Assembly (NCBI RefSeq): GCF_001952855.1
Contig: NZ_LPNO01000007.1
Coordinates: forward strand, 1 to 64,000
DNA from: Pseudomonas sp. ATCC PTA-122608
GTDB lineage: Bacteria; Pseudomonadota; Gammaproteobacteria; Pseudomonadales; Pseudomonadaceae
Length of the DNA stretch: 64,000 nt
Direction: 5' to 3'
Shown here: positions 8,282 to 17,808 of the stretch, piece after piece
How the letters are laid out: the number at the start of each line of letters is the position of its first letter
How positions within the stretch are numbered: position 1 is the first letter of the stretch
Program-made: the position numbers and the translations under genes
Notes under the pieces: generated by a model
Database searches by the model: none
Told to the model about the DNA's origin: nothing
The model's input: the letters and a program-made list of their open reading frames with translations, nothing else

Positions 8282-9765
8282 AGCTCAATCCATTCGTCAA
8301 GGCCGGCATCGGCCTGACCTTCGCCCTGCTGTGGTCGTGCCCGACCCTGGCCGCGCTGACCGAAGCCAAGAACTTCGGCCTGGAAGTCAAAGTCACCGGC
8401 CAGTCCGAAGATGACCGCGACCTGGGCACCCAGAAAGGCGGCGACGTCAACGGCATCGGCCTTGACCTGCGCCCCTGGATCTACGGTGAGAGCGGCAACT
8501 GGAGCGCCTACGCCATGGGCCAGGCCGTGACCTCCAGCGACATCATCGAGACCGACACCCTGCAACAGTCCTCGGATGACGCCACCCAACAGACCAGCAA
8601 TGACGACCGCAAGAGCAAGAAGAATTACCTGGCGATGCGCGAGTTCTGGGTCGCCTACGGCGGCTTCACGCCCTACCCCGGCGAGATCCTCAAGCTCGGT
8701 CGCCAACGCCTGCGCAACGACGACGGCCAATGGCGCGACACCAATATCGAAGCGCTGAACTGGACCTTCGACACCACCTTGCTCAAGGCCAATGTCGGCG
8801 TCGCCGAGCGTTTCAGCGAATACCGCACCGACCTCAAGGAACTGTCGCCCAAGGACAAGGACCGTCAGCACCTTTACGCCGACGCCGCCTATCAGTGGAC
8901 GCCAGGCCAGTGGATCGGCCTGCGCGCTCACCACACCCATGACGACGGCAAGCTCGACTTCCCGGAACCGGGCGTGGCCACCGATTCGCTGGACAAGCGC
9001 GAGAACGGCGACCTGACCTGGCTCGGCATCGAAGCCAACAGTGACGCCTACAACTGGCGCAACACCAACACCGTCAACTACTGGGCGAGCGTCACCGGCA
9101 TGCAGGGCGACCGCGACACGGTCAACGCCTTGAACGCCGACGGCACCCGCCCCACCAATGCCAAGCGCAGCGATGACGTGAATGGCTGGGCCACCGATTT
9201 GGGTGTGCGCCTGCGCCTCGACCCGCAGTGGCAAGTGGGCGCCGCCTACTCCCGCGCCAGCGCCGAATACGAGCAGAACGGCCTGCAAAGCAACCGTTCG
9301 AACTGGACCGGTACCCAGTCCCGCGTCCACCGTTTCGGCGAAGCGTTTCGCGGCGAGATGAACAACATGCAGTCCATGAGCCTGTTCGGTTCGTGGCAGC
9401 TGCGCGAGGACTATGACGCCAGCCTGGTGTACCACAAGTTCTGGCGCGTCGACGGCAACAAGCCGGTGGGCAGCAACGGCATCGACGCCGTGCAGAACAA
9501 CACCGATGACGTGACCGGCGCGATCCTGTCCAGCACGTCCCTGCCGCTTGAAGATGGCAAGAAAGACCTGGGCCAGGAGATGGACCTGGTGGTCACCAAG
9601 TACTTCAAGAAAGGCCTGCTGCCGGCCGGGCTCAGCCAGTCGATCGACGAACCGTCGGCTCTGGTGCGCTTCCGTGCAGGCGTGTTCAAACCGGGCGACG
9701 CCTACGGCAGCCAAGTCGACTCGTACATGCATCGCGCCTTTGTCGACGTGATCTGGAAGTTCTGA
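8278..9765 (+). CDS. algE: Alginate outer-membrane export porin AlgE
   Basis: 495 residues. A signal peptide is visible (MKLNPFVK, hydrophobic core, cleavage after about residue 25 near TLAA). The mature protein has the alternating pattern and aromatic C-terminus (VDVIWKF) of an outer-membrane beta-barrel. In P. aeruginosa AlgE is an 18-stranded barrel that lets the polyanion leave the cell, with an Arg/Lys-lined constriction. The length agrees with that protein (490). Its ATGA start overlaps the algK stop, so the two proteins that co-assemble in the outer membrane are translationally coupled. Confidence 0.95.
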   Translation: MKLNPFVKAGIGLTFALLWSCPTLAALTEAKNFGLEVKVTGQSEDDRDLGTQKGGDVNGIGLDLRPWIYGESGNWSAYAMGQAVTSSDIIETDTLQQSSDDATQQTSNDDRKSKKNYLAMREFWVAYGGFTPYPGEILKLGRQRLRNDDGQWRDTNIEALNWTFDTTLLKANVGVAERFSEYRTDLKELSPKDKDRQHLYADAAYQWTPGQWIGLRAHHTHDDGKLDFPEPGVATDSLDKRENGDLTWLGIEANSDAYNWRNTNTVNYWASVTGMQGDRDTVNALNADGTRPTNAKRSDDVNGWATDLGVRLRLDPQWQVGAAYSRASAEYEQNGLQSNRSNWTGTQSRVHRFGEAFRGEMNNMQSMSLFGSWQLREDYDASLVYHKFWRVDGNKPVGSNGIDAVQNNTDDVTGAILSSTSLPLEDGKKDLGQEMDLVVTKYFKKGLLPAGLSQSIDEPSALVRFRAGVFKPGDAYGSQVDSYMHRAFVDVIWKF

Positions 9766-9779
9766 TGGGAGCCTGCGCA

Positions 9780-11357
9780 ATGAACCCTCAAGCCCTCAAA
9801 GGCTCGGTCAGCCTGCTGGTCGCAGCGATGCTGCTGGCCAGCACTTCGGCCTTCGCCGATGTCGCGCAGCAGGTCAAGGCGCCGACCATCGCCAAAGAGC
9901 TGCAACAGGCCAAGACCTACACCATCTCCAGCCCGCCGACCGCGCCGCTGGAGATGGCCAAGCCTGCGCTGCCGGACGTGTCCGGCTACACCGCGGCCAA
10001 TATCGCCAAGAAAATTGTGCGCACCAAACCTGGCAAAGTCAGCATTCGCCGGATGATGCAGGAAGACGCCCTGAAGGACTTCATCGGCGGCGACAACAAG
10101 ATGGCCGAATGGGTAGTGCGCCAGCACGGTATTCCCCAGGCGATCTTTGTCGACGACGGCTACATGAACCTCAAGGACCTGCTGAAGAAAGTGCCCAAGC
10201 AGTACTTGAGCGAAACCTCGCCGGGTGTGTTCCTGGCCAAGTTGCCGATCGTGGTGGGCCGTAAAGGCATCCTCGAAATCGACAAGCAGACTCAAGAGCT
10301 GCGCCTGTCCCAGGAAGCCGGTTCGTTCCTGATCAACGACGGCCAACTGTTCGTACGTGACACCAAAATCACCGGCTGGCGCGAGAAGACCAACGGCCCG
10401 GCGACTTTCCAGTCGCCCAAGGAATTTCGTCCATTCCTGCTGGCCTGGGGCGGCACCGAGACCTACATCGCCAACAGCAAGATGGCCAGCTTCGGCTACG
10501 CCAACAGTAAGTCGTATGGCGTGAGTATTTCCCAGTACACGCCGAACATGGCCAAGGTGCTCAAGCGTCCTGAACCGACGGGCTGGATCGTCGACTCCGA
10601 GTTCTCGGACATGTGGTACGGCTTCTACTGCTACGAAACCACCGGCTTTGTGCTCAAGGGCAATACCTACAAGGACAACATCGTCTACGGCATTGACCCC
10701 CACGACCGTTCACACGGCCTGATCATCACCGACAACACCGTCTACGGCACGAAGAAGAAGCACGGCATCATCATTTCCCGGGAAGTGAACGACAGCTTCA
10801 TCTTCAACAACCGCAGCTTCGACAACAAGCTCTCGGGCCTGGTGATCGACCGTAACAGCGTCAACAACCTGATCGCCGACAACGAGATCTACCGCAACCA
10901 CACCGACGGCATCACCCTCTATGAGAGCGGCGATAACCTGCTGTGGGGCAACAAGGTGATCAGCAACCGTCGCCACGGCATCCGCGTGCGTAACAGCGTG
11001 AACATTCGCCTGTACGAGAACATTGCCATGGCCAACGGGCTGACCGGCGTGTACGGCCACATCAAGGATTTGACCGACACCGACCGCGACATCGCCCTCG
11101 ACCCGTTCGACACCAAGGTCTCGCTGATCGTGGTCGGCGGTGAACTGGCCGCCAACGGCAGCGGGCCGCTGTCCATCGACTCGCCGTTGAGCGTCGAGCT
11201 GTACCGCGTATCAATGCTTGCGCCGACCAAATCCAGTGGCATCAGCTTCTCGGGCGTTCTTGGCGATCGCCAGGAAGAGATCCTCGACTTGCTGGTACGC
11301 CAGAAGAAAGCCGTGCTGATCGACCCTGTCGAACGCCAGACCGAAATGCAGGACTGA
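9780..11357 (+). CDS. algG: Mannuronan C5-epimerase AlgG
   Basis: 525 residues with a signal peptide ending near SAFADV. A periplasmic right-handed beta-helix (repeated I-x-D-N-x-V/I patterns between about residues 230 and 430) carries the catalytic DPHD motif at Asp306-Asp309. It converts D-mannuronate to L-guluronate within the polymer and also protects nascent chain from AlgL in the export complex. The ATG at 9780 has GGGAG eight bases upstream; an in-frame ATG at 9765 overlaps the algE stop codon but has no such site. The operon position after algE is conserved across pseudomonads. Confidence 0.95.
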   Translation: MNPQALKGSVSLLVAAMLLASTSAFADVAQQVKAPTIAKELQQAKTYTISSPPTAPLEMAKPALPDVSGYTAANIAKKIVRTKPGKVSIRRMMQEDALKDFIGGDNKMAEWVVRQHGIPQAIFVDDGYMNLKDLLKKVPKQYLSETSPGVFLAKLPIVVGRKGILEIDKQTQELRLSQEAGSFLINDGQLFVRDTKITGWREKTNGPATFQSPKEFRPFLLAWGGTETYIANSKMASFGYANSKSYGVSISQYTPNMAKVLKRPEPTGWIVDSEFSDMWYGFYCYETTGFVLKGNTYKDNIVYGIDPHDRSHGLIITDNTVYGTKKKHGIIISREVNDSFIFNNRSFDNKLSGLVIDRNSVNNLIADNEIYRNHTDGITLYESGDNLLWGNKVISNRRHGIRVRNSVNIRLYENIAMANGLTGVYGHIKDLTDTDRDIALDPFDTKVSLIVVGGELAANGSGPLSIDSPLSVELYRVSMLAPTKSSGISFSGVLGDRQEEILDLLVRQKKAVLIDPVERQTEMQD

Positions 11358-11368
11358 GGATGACCTTT

Positions 11369-12817
11369 ATGCACCCACACATGATCAAACTGCTCAGCCT
11401 TTCGGGTTTGACCCTCGGCCTGCTCGCGGCCAGCCAGGGCGTGCGCGCCGACGAAATCAAGGCGCCAACCTTCACCGCCGAACCGTGCTGCAGCCTGTGC
11501 CCGGCCGCCCACGACGCGAAGAACTACACCACGCGCTACCAGCAGAACTTCACCACCCTGGTGCAAGCCCAGGGCGATTGGCTGTTCCGGACCCAGGAAG
11601 ACCTGCGCACCGAATTCGACACCAGCCCCGCCGGCTACAAACGCATGCAGCAGCTGCACGATGCGTTCAAGAGCAAGGGCGTGGAACTGGTGGTGGTCTA
11701 CCAGCCGACCCGTGGCTTGGTGAACCGCAACAAGCTCAACCCTGAAGAGAAAGCCAGGTTCGATTTCGACAAGGCCCTGGGCAATTACAAGACCATGCTC
11801 GGGCGCTTCGCCAAGATGGGCTACGTCGTACCGGACCTGTCGCCGCTGACCAACGAGCAACTGCCGGATGAATTGCCGGCCCACGATTTCTACTTCCGCG
11901 GCGACCAACACTGGACGCCATACGGCGCCCAGCGCACCGCCAAAATCGTCGGCGCGAAAGTGCGGGCGATGCCTGAATTTGCCGGTATCCCGCAGCGCGA
12001 ATTCGAGACCAAACGGTCCGGGCGCATGGGCAAGACCGGCACCCTGCACAACATGGCCGGGCAACTGTGCGGCACCAGCTACGCGATCCAGTACATGGAC
12101 CAGTTCACCACCGAGCCCAAGGGCGAAGCGGCAGACGGCGACCTGTTCGGTGATTCCGGCAACCCGCAGATCACCCTCGTGGGTACCAGCCACAGTGGCA
12201 AGAACTACAATTTCGCCGGCTTCCTGGAACAGGAAATCGGTGCCGACATCCTTAACGTCGCCTTCCCCGGTGGTGGCCTGGAAGGCTCGATGATCCAGTA
12301 CCTGGGCAGCGAAGAATTCCAGAAGACCCCGCCGAAGATCCTGATCTGGGAATTCTCGCCGCTGTATCGCCTGGACCAGGAGACCATCTACCGCCAGATG
12401 ATGTCGCTGCTGGACAACGGCTGTGAAGGCAAGACCGCCCAGATGAGCGCCAGCACCACGCTGAAACCCGGCAAGAACGAATTGCTGGTGAACAGTTCGA
12501 ACAAAGACCTGCGCAACAGCAGTCACCAGGTCGACATCCGCTTCGCCGACCCATCGGTGAAAACCCTGCAAGCCACCCTCTGGTACATGAACGGGCGCCA
12601 CGAGGACATCAAGATCGAGAAACCCGAAACATCCGATACAGACGGGCGTTTCGCCTTTGAACTGCGCACCGATGAAGACTGGGCCACGCAAAACCTGCTG
12701 GCCGTGGAAGTGCAGGGCCCTGAAGCGGGCCAGGCCGCGCAGAAAGTCGAAGCGAAAATTTGCACACGCAACGTATTCCCCGCCGGTGGTCAACAGACTG
12801 CTTCAACGGGGCAATGA
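11369..12817 (+). CDS. algX: Alginate O-acetyltransferase / export scaffold AlgX
   Basis: About 482 residues with a signal peptide ending near GVRADEI. The N-terminal SGNH-like domain has the catalytic set Asp179 and His181 in GDQHWTP and Ser274 in GTSHSG; a C-terminal carbohydrate-binding-like domain begins around residue 340. AlgX transfers acetyl groups to mannuronate in the periplasm, the terminal step after AlgI/AlgJ, and is also required for export. The ATG at 11369 is favoured because GAGG lies nine bases before it; an ATG at 11360 sits right on that site. The conserved segment [18 protein letters not shown] matches the family. Confidence 0.94.
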   Translation: MHPHMIKLLSLSGLTLGLLAASQGVRADEIKAPTFTAEPCCSLCPAAHDAKNYTTRYQQNFTTLVQAQGDWLFRTQEDLRTEFDTSPAGYKRMQQLHDAFKSKGVELVVVYQPTRGLVNRNKLNPEEKARFDFDKALGNYKTMLGRFAKMGYVVPDLSPLTNEQLPDELPAHDFYFRGDQHWTPYGAQRTAKIVGAKVRAMPEFAGIPQREFETKRSGRMGKTGTLHNMAGQLCGTSYAIQYMDQFTTEPKGEAADGDLFGDSGNPQITLVGTSHSGKNYNFAGFLEQEIGADILNVAFPGGGLEGSMIQYLGSEEFQKTPPKILIWEFSPLYRLDQETIYRQMMSLLDNGCEGKTAQMSASTTLKPGKNELLVNSSNKDLRNSSHQVDIRFADPSVKTLQATLWYMNGRHEDIKIEKPETSDTDGRFAFELRTDEDWATQNLLAVEVQGPEAGQAAQKVEAKICTRNVFPAGGQQTASTGQ

Positions 12818-12825
12818 GGTTACTT

Positions 12826-13935
12826 ATGCAGAAGTTATTGATTCCAACATTACTGGGCATGGCGATCTTCGCCGGATCAGTCAATGCCGCCGCGCCACTG
12901 CGTCCACCCCAGGGTTATTTCGCCCCGGTGGAAGCATTCAAGACCGGCGACTTCAAGAATGACTGCGACACCATGCCGGCGCCGTACACCGGTTCGCTGC
13001 AGTTTCGCAGCAAGTACGAAGGTTCGGACAAGGCTCGCTCCACGTTGAACGTGCAGTCCGAAAAAGCCTTTCGCGACAGCACCGCCGACATCACCAAGCT
13101 GGAAAAAGACACCAGCAAACGCGTGATGCAATTCATGCGCGACGGTCGCCCGGAGCAGCTGGAATGTACGCTGAACTGGCTGACGAGTTGGGCCAAGGCG
13201 GATGCGTTGATGTCCAAGGATTTCAACCACACCGGCAAGTCCATGCGCAAATGGGCGTTGGGCAGCATGGCCTCGGCCTATGTACGCCTGAAGTTCTCCG
13301 ACTCCCACCCGCTGGCCAACCACCAGCAGGAGTCGCAGTTGATCGAGGCCTGGTTCAGCAAAATGGCCGACCAGGTGGTGAGCGACTGGGACAACCTGCC
13401 GCTGGATAAAACCAACAACCACTCCTACTGGGCCGCCTGGTCGGTGATGGCGACCTCCATCGCCACCAACCGTCGCGACCTGTTTGATTGGGCCGTGAAG
13501 GAATACAAGGTCGGCGCCAATCAGGTCGATGCGCAGGGCTTCCTGCCGAACGAATTGAAGCGTCAGCAACGGGCTTTGTCGTACCACAACTATGCCCTGC
13601 CGCCGCTGGCGATGATCGCCAGTTTTGCCCTGGTCAACGGTGTTGACCTGCGCCAGGAAAACAACGGCGCCTTGAAACGCCTGGGCGACAACGTGCTGGC
13701 CGGGGTGAAAGACCCGGAGATCTTCGAGAAGAAGAACGGCAAGGAACAAGACATGAAGGACCTCAAGGAAGACATGAAATTTGCCTGGCTTGAGCCCTTC
13801 TGCACCCTCTACACCTGCGCGCCGGATGTGATCGAGCGCAAGCACGGGATGCAGCCGTTCAAGACGTTCCGTCTCGGGGGTGACCTGACCAAGGTCTTCG
13901 ACCCGGCGCACGAGAAAGGCAACAAAGGCTCCTGA
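12826..13935 (+). CDS. algL: Alginate lyase AlgL (poly-mannuronate lyase, PL5)
   Basis: 369 residues, matching the 367-residue P. aeruginosa enzyme. A signal peptide ends near NAAAPLRP. The alpha/alpha-barrel signature [12 protein letters not shown] and the downstream block [18 protein letters not shown] contain the His, Asn, Arg and Tyr residues used for beta-elimination. In the alginate operon it clears polymer stranded in the periplasm. The ATG at 12826 follows GAGGT, which itself overlaps the algX stop; an alternative ATG at 12814 is less likely. A REPIN follows the stop. Confidence 0.95.
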   Translation: MQKLLIPTLLGMAIFAGSVNAAAPLRPPQGYFAPVEAFKTGDFKNDCDTMPAPYTGSLQFRSKYEGSDKARSTLNVQSEKAFRDSTADITKLEKDTSKRVMQFMRDGRPEQLECTLNWLTSWAKADALMSKDFNHTGKSMRKWALGSMASAYVRLKFSDSHPLANHQQESQLIEAWFSKMADQVVSDWDNLPLDKTNNHSYWAAWSVMATSIATNRRDLFDWAVKEYKVGANQVDAQGFLPNELKRQQRALSYHNYALPPLAMIASFALVNGVDLRQENNGALKRLGDNVLAGVKDPEIFEKKNGKEQDMKDLKEDMKFAWLEPFCTLYTCAPDVIERKHGMQPFKTFRLGGDLTKVFDPAHEKGNKGS

Positions 13936-13950
13936 CGAAACGCAATTCAA

Positions 13951-14042
13951 ATGTGGGAGCGGGCTTGCTCGCGAAGGCGGTGTAACAGTCGCCGTCTGTG
14001 TTGAATGACACACCGCATTCGCGAGCAAGCCCGCTCCCACAT
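13951..14042. repeat. REPIN between algL and algI
   Basis: Inverted atgtgggagcgggcttgctcgcgaa and ttcgcgagcaagcccgctcccacat units with a ~40-bp spacer, starting 16 bases after the algL stop. It divides the operon between the polymer export/lyase genes and the acetylation genes. A hairpin here could stabilise upstream mRNA or lower downstream expression. Confidence 0.88.
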
Positions 14043-14092
14043 TTTGAGCCGGTTTCGTCAGTGGGAATGTAATACCGCCCCTCTCCGTTTTC

Positions 14093-14114
14093 GGTGGGGG
14101 GTTTGGGGGGGGCC
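14093..14114 (+). other. Long G-runs upstream of algI
   Basis: GG T GGGGGG TTT GGGGGGGG CC occurs 40-60 bases before the algI start. Eight- and six-base G runs are unusual even in this genome. They could slip during replication or form a G-rich structure in the mRNA; both are inferences. The tract is not inside a coding region. Confidence 0.55.
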
Positions 14115-14153
14115 GTTGGCCCTTGACTGTTGGTTAAACATGGAGAGATCGGG

Positions 14154-15719
14154 ATGGTTTTCTCGTCCAATGTGTTCCTGTTTTTGTTCTTGCCGATCTT
14201 CCTCGGCTTGTACTATTTGAGCGGGCAACGCTATCGCAATCTGCTGCTGCTGGTTGCCAGCTATGTGTTCTACGCCTGGTGGCGAGTGGACTTCCTGGCG
14301 CTGTTCGCCGCCGTGACGCTGTGGAACTACTGGATCGGCCTCAAGGTCGGTGCGGCAGGCGTGCGCACCAAGCCGGCCCAGCGCTGGCTGCTGTTGGGCG
14401 TGGCGGTCGACCTGTGCATCCTCGGCTACTTCAAGTACGCCAACTTCGGCGTAGACAGCATCAACCTGATGATGAAGTCGGCGGGGCTTGAGCCTTTCAT
14501 CCTGACCCACGTGCTGTTGCCGATCGGTATCTCGTTCTACATCTTTGAGTCCATCAGCTACATCATCGACGTGTACCGCGGCGACACCCCGGCCACCCGC
14601 AATCTGATCGACTTTGCGGCGTTCGTGGCGATCTTCCCGCACCTGATTGCCGGCCCCGTGTTGCGCTTTCGCGACCTGGCCGACCAGTTCAACAACCGCA
14701 CCCACACCCTCGATAAATTCTCCGAGGGCTGCACGCGGTTCATGCAGGGTTTCATCAAGAAGGTGTTCATCGCCGACACCCTGGCGGTGGTCGCCGACCA
14801 TTGCTTCGCCCTGCAAAACCCCACCACCGGCGACGCGTGGCTCGGCGCGCTGGCGTACACCGCGCAGCTGTACTTCGACTTCTCCGGCTACAGCGACATG
14901 GCCATCGGTTTGGGCTTGATGATGGGTTTCCGCTTCATGGAAAACTTCAAGCAACCGTACATCAGCCAGTCGATCACCGAGTTCTGGCGGCGCTGGCACA
15001 TCAGCCTGTCCACCTGGCTGCGTGACTACCTCTACATCACCCTGGGCGGCAACCGTAAAGGCACGCTGACCACCTACCGCAACCTGTTCCTGACCATGCT
15101 GCTCGGTGGCCTGTGGCACGGTGCAAACATCACCTACATCGTGTGGGGCGCCTGGCACGGCATGTGGCTGGCGATTGAAAAAGCCATCGGCCTCAACACC
15201 GCACCGCGCAGTTTCAACGTCGTGCGCTGGGCCTTCACCTTCCTGCTGGTGGTAATGGGCTGGGTGATCTTCCGCTCGGAAAACCTGCACGTCGCCGGCC
15301 GTATGTACGGCGCGATGTTCAGCTTCGGCGAGTGGTCACTCTCGGAACTCAATCGCGCCAGCCTCACCGGCCTGCAAGTGGCAACCCTGGTGGTGGCATA
15401 CGCAACCCTGGCGTTTTTCGGCCTGCGAGACTTCTACAACAACCGCCCACCGGAAAAAACCAAGCCTGCGGTCAACACCCAGGCCGATGGCCCGGCGACT
15501 GCACAACCTGGCTTGATCAAGGCCGTACCGGGCGACACCCCGGGCAGCATCCATGAGCCCGGCTACACCGTTGGCACCGAGGCCACCGTGCAACCGGCCT
15601 ACTGGACCGCCACCTGGCCACGCTACGCCATGCGCGCCGCAGTACTGCTGCTGTTCGTGGCGTCGATTCTCAAACTTTCGGCGCAGAGCTTCTCGCCGTT
15701 CCTTTACTTCCAGTTCTGA
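14154..15719 (+). CDS. algI: Alginate O-acetylation MBOAT protein AlgI
   Basis: 521 residues with about ten hydrophobic segments, starting MVFSSNVFLFLFLP as in P. aeruginosa AlgI (520). It is a membrane-bound O-acyltransferase thought to move acetyl groups from a cytosolic donor across the inner membrane to AlgJ/AlgX. The MBOAT histidine is present in GGLWHGAN (His322), with the upstream ITEFWRRWHISLSTWLRDY block. The ATG at 14154 follows GGAGA at seven bases; a frame extension to 14130 is rejected. The region before it holds the REPIN and G-runs, so this gene starts after the largest gap so far inside the operon. Confidence 0.95.
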   Translation: MVFSSNVFLFLFLPIFLGLYYLSGQRYRNLLLLVASYVFYAWWRVDFLALFAAVTLWNYWIGLKVGAAGVRTKPAQRWLLLGVAVDLCILGYFKYANFGVDSINLMMKSAGLEPFILTHVLLPIGISFYIFESISYIIDVYRGDTPATRNLIDFAAFVAIFPHLIAGPVLRFRDLADQFNNRTHTLDKFSEGCTRFMQGFIKKVFIADTLAVVADHCFALQNPTTGDAWLGALAYTAQLYFDFSGYSDMAIGLGLMMGFRFMENFKQPYISQSITEFWRRWHISLSTWLRDYLYITLGGNRKGTLTTYRNLFLTMLLGGLWHGANITYIVWGAWHGMWLAIEKAIGLNTAPRSFNVVRWAFTFLLVVMGWVIFRSENLHVAGRMYGAMFSFGEWSLSELNRASLTGLQVATLVVAYATLAFFGLRDFYNNRPPEKTKPAVNTQADGPATAQPGLIKAVPGDTPGSIHEPGYTVGTEATVQPAYWTATWPRYAMRAAVLLLFVASILKLSAQSFSPFLYFQF

Positions 15720-15730
15720 GGGAGCCGACC

Positions 15731-16918
15731 ATGACCCGTTCATTACGCGTCCTCTATATCGCCTTGTTCATGGCCGTGCTGCTGGCGTTGGGCGCCTGGT
15801 CGATGCGCAGTTTCTTCGGTTTCAGCACCAACGCCGACGCTACCGTGCTCAACGGTCGCTGGACCAAGGCCGTCGAGACCCATTACGACGACCAGTTCCC
15901 GATCAAGCGCCTGGGCACCAACCTCTGGGCAGCCCTGGACTACAAGCTGTTCAATGAAGGCCGCCCTGGCGTGGTGATTGGCCGCGATCACTGGCTCTAC
16001 AGCGACGAGGAATTCAACCCCATCGTCAACGAAGACCAGAACCTGCAAGGCAACTACGCCCTGGTGGAAGGCGTGCGCCAGAAGCTCAAGGCCCAAGGCA
16101 TCCAACTGGTGATGGCGATCGTGCCGGCCAAGGTGCGCCTGTACCCGGAACACCTGGGTGAAGTGCAGCCGGCGAGTATCCACGCAGGTCTGTACCAGGA
16201 CTTCCATGCCCGCATGGCCGCCGACAAGATCGTCGCTCCCGACCTGATGGGCCCGCTGCAACAGGCCAAGCTGCACGGCCAGCAAGTGTTCCTGCGCACC
16301 GACACCCACTGGACACCGGACGGCGCTGAAGTGGCGGCCAAAGAACTGGCCAAGACAATTGCCAACAAAACGCCCCTGAGCGGCGAACCTCAACGCTTCG
16401 TCACCGAAGCCGAGAAGACCGAGCCACACAAGGGCGACCTGCGTCTGTTCCTGCCCCTGGACCCGCTGTTCGAAAACCTGATGCCACCCAAGGAGCCGCT
16501 GCAAAAACGCGTGACTCACCTGGCTGAAACCAAAGGCGACGACGCCCTGTTCACCGACAGCGAAACCCCGGTGGCCCTGGTGGGCACCAGCTACAGCGCC
16601 AACCCGAACTGGAACTTTGTCGGCGCACTGAAGCAAGCCCTGGGCAGCGACGTCATCAACTACTCCGAAGACGGCCACGGCCCGATCCTGCCGATGCTCA
16701 GCTACCTGAAAAGCGACGACTTCAAGAACAGCCCGCCACAGGTGCTGATCTGGGAGTTTCCTGAACGTTATCTGCCTGTGAACAACGAAATCGGCGATGC
16801 CGACCCGCAGTGGGTTGCGCAGCTCAAACAAGCCGGTGCGCGCCAACAGAACATGGCTATCAACACCCCCGCCGTTAAAAACATGAACTCCGAGACGCCC
16901 AACCGGGCGCAAAACTGA
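15731..16918 (+). CDS. algJ: Alginate O-acetyltransferase AlgJ
   Basis: 395 residues, anchored by an uncleaved N-terminal hydrophobic segment (VLYIALFMAVLLALGAWS), with a periplasmic SGNH-like domain related to AlgX. Catalytic residues are seen as Asp191 and His193 in DTHWTP and Ser287 in GTSYS. AlgJ has acetylesterase activity and is needed for acetyl relay from AlgI. Unlike AlgX it lacks a carbohydrate-binding C-terminal domain. GGGAG precedes the ATG; the gap to algI is 11 bp. Confidence 0.94.
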   Translation: MTRSLRVLYIALFMAVLLALGAWSMRSFFGFSTNADATVLNGRWTKAVETHYDDQFPIKRLGTNLWAALDYKLFNEGRPGVVIGRDHWLYSDEEFNPIVNEDQNLQGNYALVEGVRQKLKAQGIQLVMAIVPAKVRLYPEHLGEVQPASIHAGLYQDFHARMAADKIVAPDLMGPLQQAKLHGQQVFLRTDTHWTPDGAEVAAKELAKTIANKTPLSGEPQRFVTEAEKTEPHKGDLRLFLPLDPLFENLMPPKEPLQKRVTHLAETKGDDALFTDSETPVALVGTSYSANPNWNFVGALKQALGSDVINYSEDGHGPILPMLSYLKSDDFKNSPPQVLIWEFPERYLPVNNEIGDADPQWVAQLKQAGARQQNMAINTPAVKNMNSETPNRAQN

Positions 16919-16934
16919 AAGAGAGGTAACTCAC

Positions 16935-17591
16935 ATGACTTTCACTACTACTCCGCGCCGTCTCGCAAAAACCTTTGCCTTCGTTGCAGGCATGAGCGTT
17001 ATTTCGATGTCCGCATTTGCCGGTGGCGACGCCGCCCTCTACGGCCCCGTCGCGCCAAAAGGCTCGAGCTTTGTGCGGGTGTACAACGCCAGCAACCAGG
17101 AAGTCAGCGCCACCGTCGGCAGCACCAACCTCAACGAGGTTGCACCGCTGGCCAGCAGTGACTTCAGCTTCATGCCGGGCGGTGACTACAGCGCCAAGGT
17201 CGGCAGCCAGACCCTGCCGGTCAAGCTCGCCTCCGATCACTACTACACCTTGGTCAGCAGCGGCAGCGGCCAGCCACAACTGATCGAAGAACCGCCGTTC
17301 AAGAACAAGCAGAAATCCCTGGTGCGCGTGCAGAACCTCAGTGACAAGTCGCTGACCCTGAAAACCGCCGACGGCAAGACCGACGTGGTCCAGGCCGTGG
17401 CCGCCAAGGGCCGTGGCGAGCGCGAAATCAACCCGGTGAAGGTCAGCCTGGCCTTGTACGAAGGCGACAAGAAAGTCGGCGACGTGAAGCCGGTAGCCCT
17501 GGAGCGTGGTGAGGCCGCAGTGCTGTACGTCACCGGCAGCGGCGCCAACCTGTCGCCAGTGTGGGTCAAGCGCCCCGTGTCGACCCGCTAA
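16935..17591 (+). CDS. algF: Alginate O-acetylation protein AlgF
   Basis: 218 residues with a clear signal peptide (TFAFVAGMSVISMSAFA, cleavage near residue 30) and a beta-rich periplasmic mature part, consistent with AlgF (216 residues in P. aeruginosa). It is required for alginate O-acetylation and probably acts as an adaptor between AlgJ and AlgX; no catalytic motif is seen, as expected. It is 16 bp after algJ. A REPIN separates it from algA. Confidence 0.94.
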   Translation: MTFTTTPRRLAKTFAFVAGMSVISMSAFAGGDAALYGPVAPKGSSFVRVYNASNQEVSATVGSTNLNEVAPLASSDFSFMPGGDYSAKVGSQTLPVKLASDHYYTLVSSGSGQPQLIEEPPFKNKQKSLVRVQNLSDKSLTLKTADGKTDVVQAVAAKGRGEREINPVKVSLALYEGDKKVGDVKPVALERGEAAVLYVTGSGANLSPVWVKRPVSTR

Positions 17592-17618
17592 CTATTTACC
17601 GGACGGACCGCACCCCCT

Positions 17619-17718
17619 GTAGGAGCGAGCTTGCTCGCGAAGAACGCTAACGATGACGCAGCGCCCCCGGTTTATCCCGGCGCTCTCTGGTTTTTCGCGA
17701 GCAAGCTCGCTCCTACAG
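17619..17718. repeat. REPIN between algF and algA (gtaggagcgagcttgctcgcg type)
   Basis: Inverted tgtaggagcgagcttgctcgcgaa and ttcgcgagcaagctcgctcctaca units lie in the 217-bp gap between algF and algA. This is a different REP subtype from the other two doublets in the operon and matches the one at 44929-45026. algA is known in P. aeruginosa to have some independent expression; this hairpin could contribute to uncoupling it. Confidence 0.88.
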
Positions 17719-17808
17719 GATTAAGCGGCCAGCCCGGACCGAGACAAAAACAAGAGTGAAACGACAGAACGCAGTAGCTCTAACCCATATTGATTCAAGG
17801 AGAAACAC

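Noticed and set aside
8077..9780. A 567-codon minus-strand frame opposite algK/algE
   Set aside because: It is the complement of well-supported alginate genes, with no ribosome site and shadow-frame composition.
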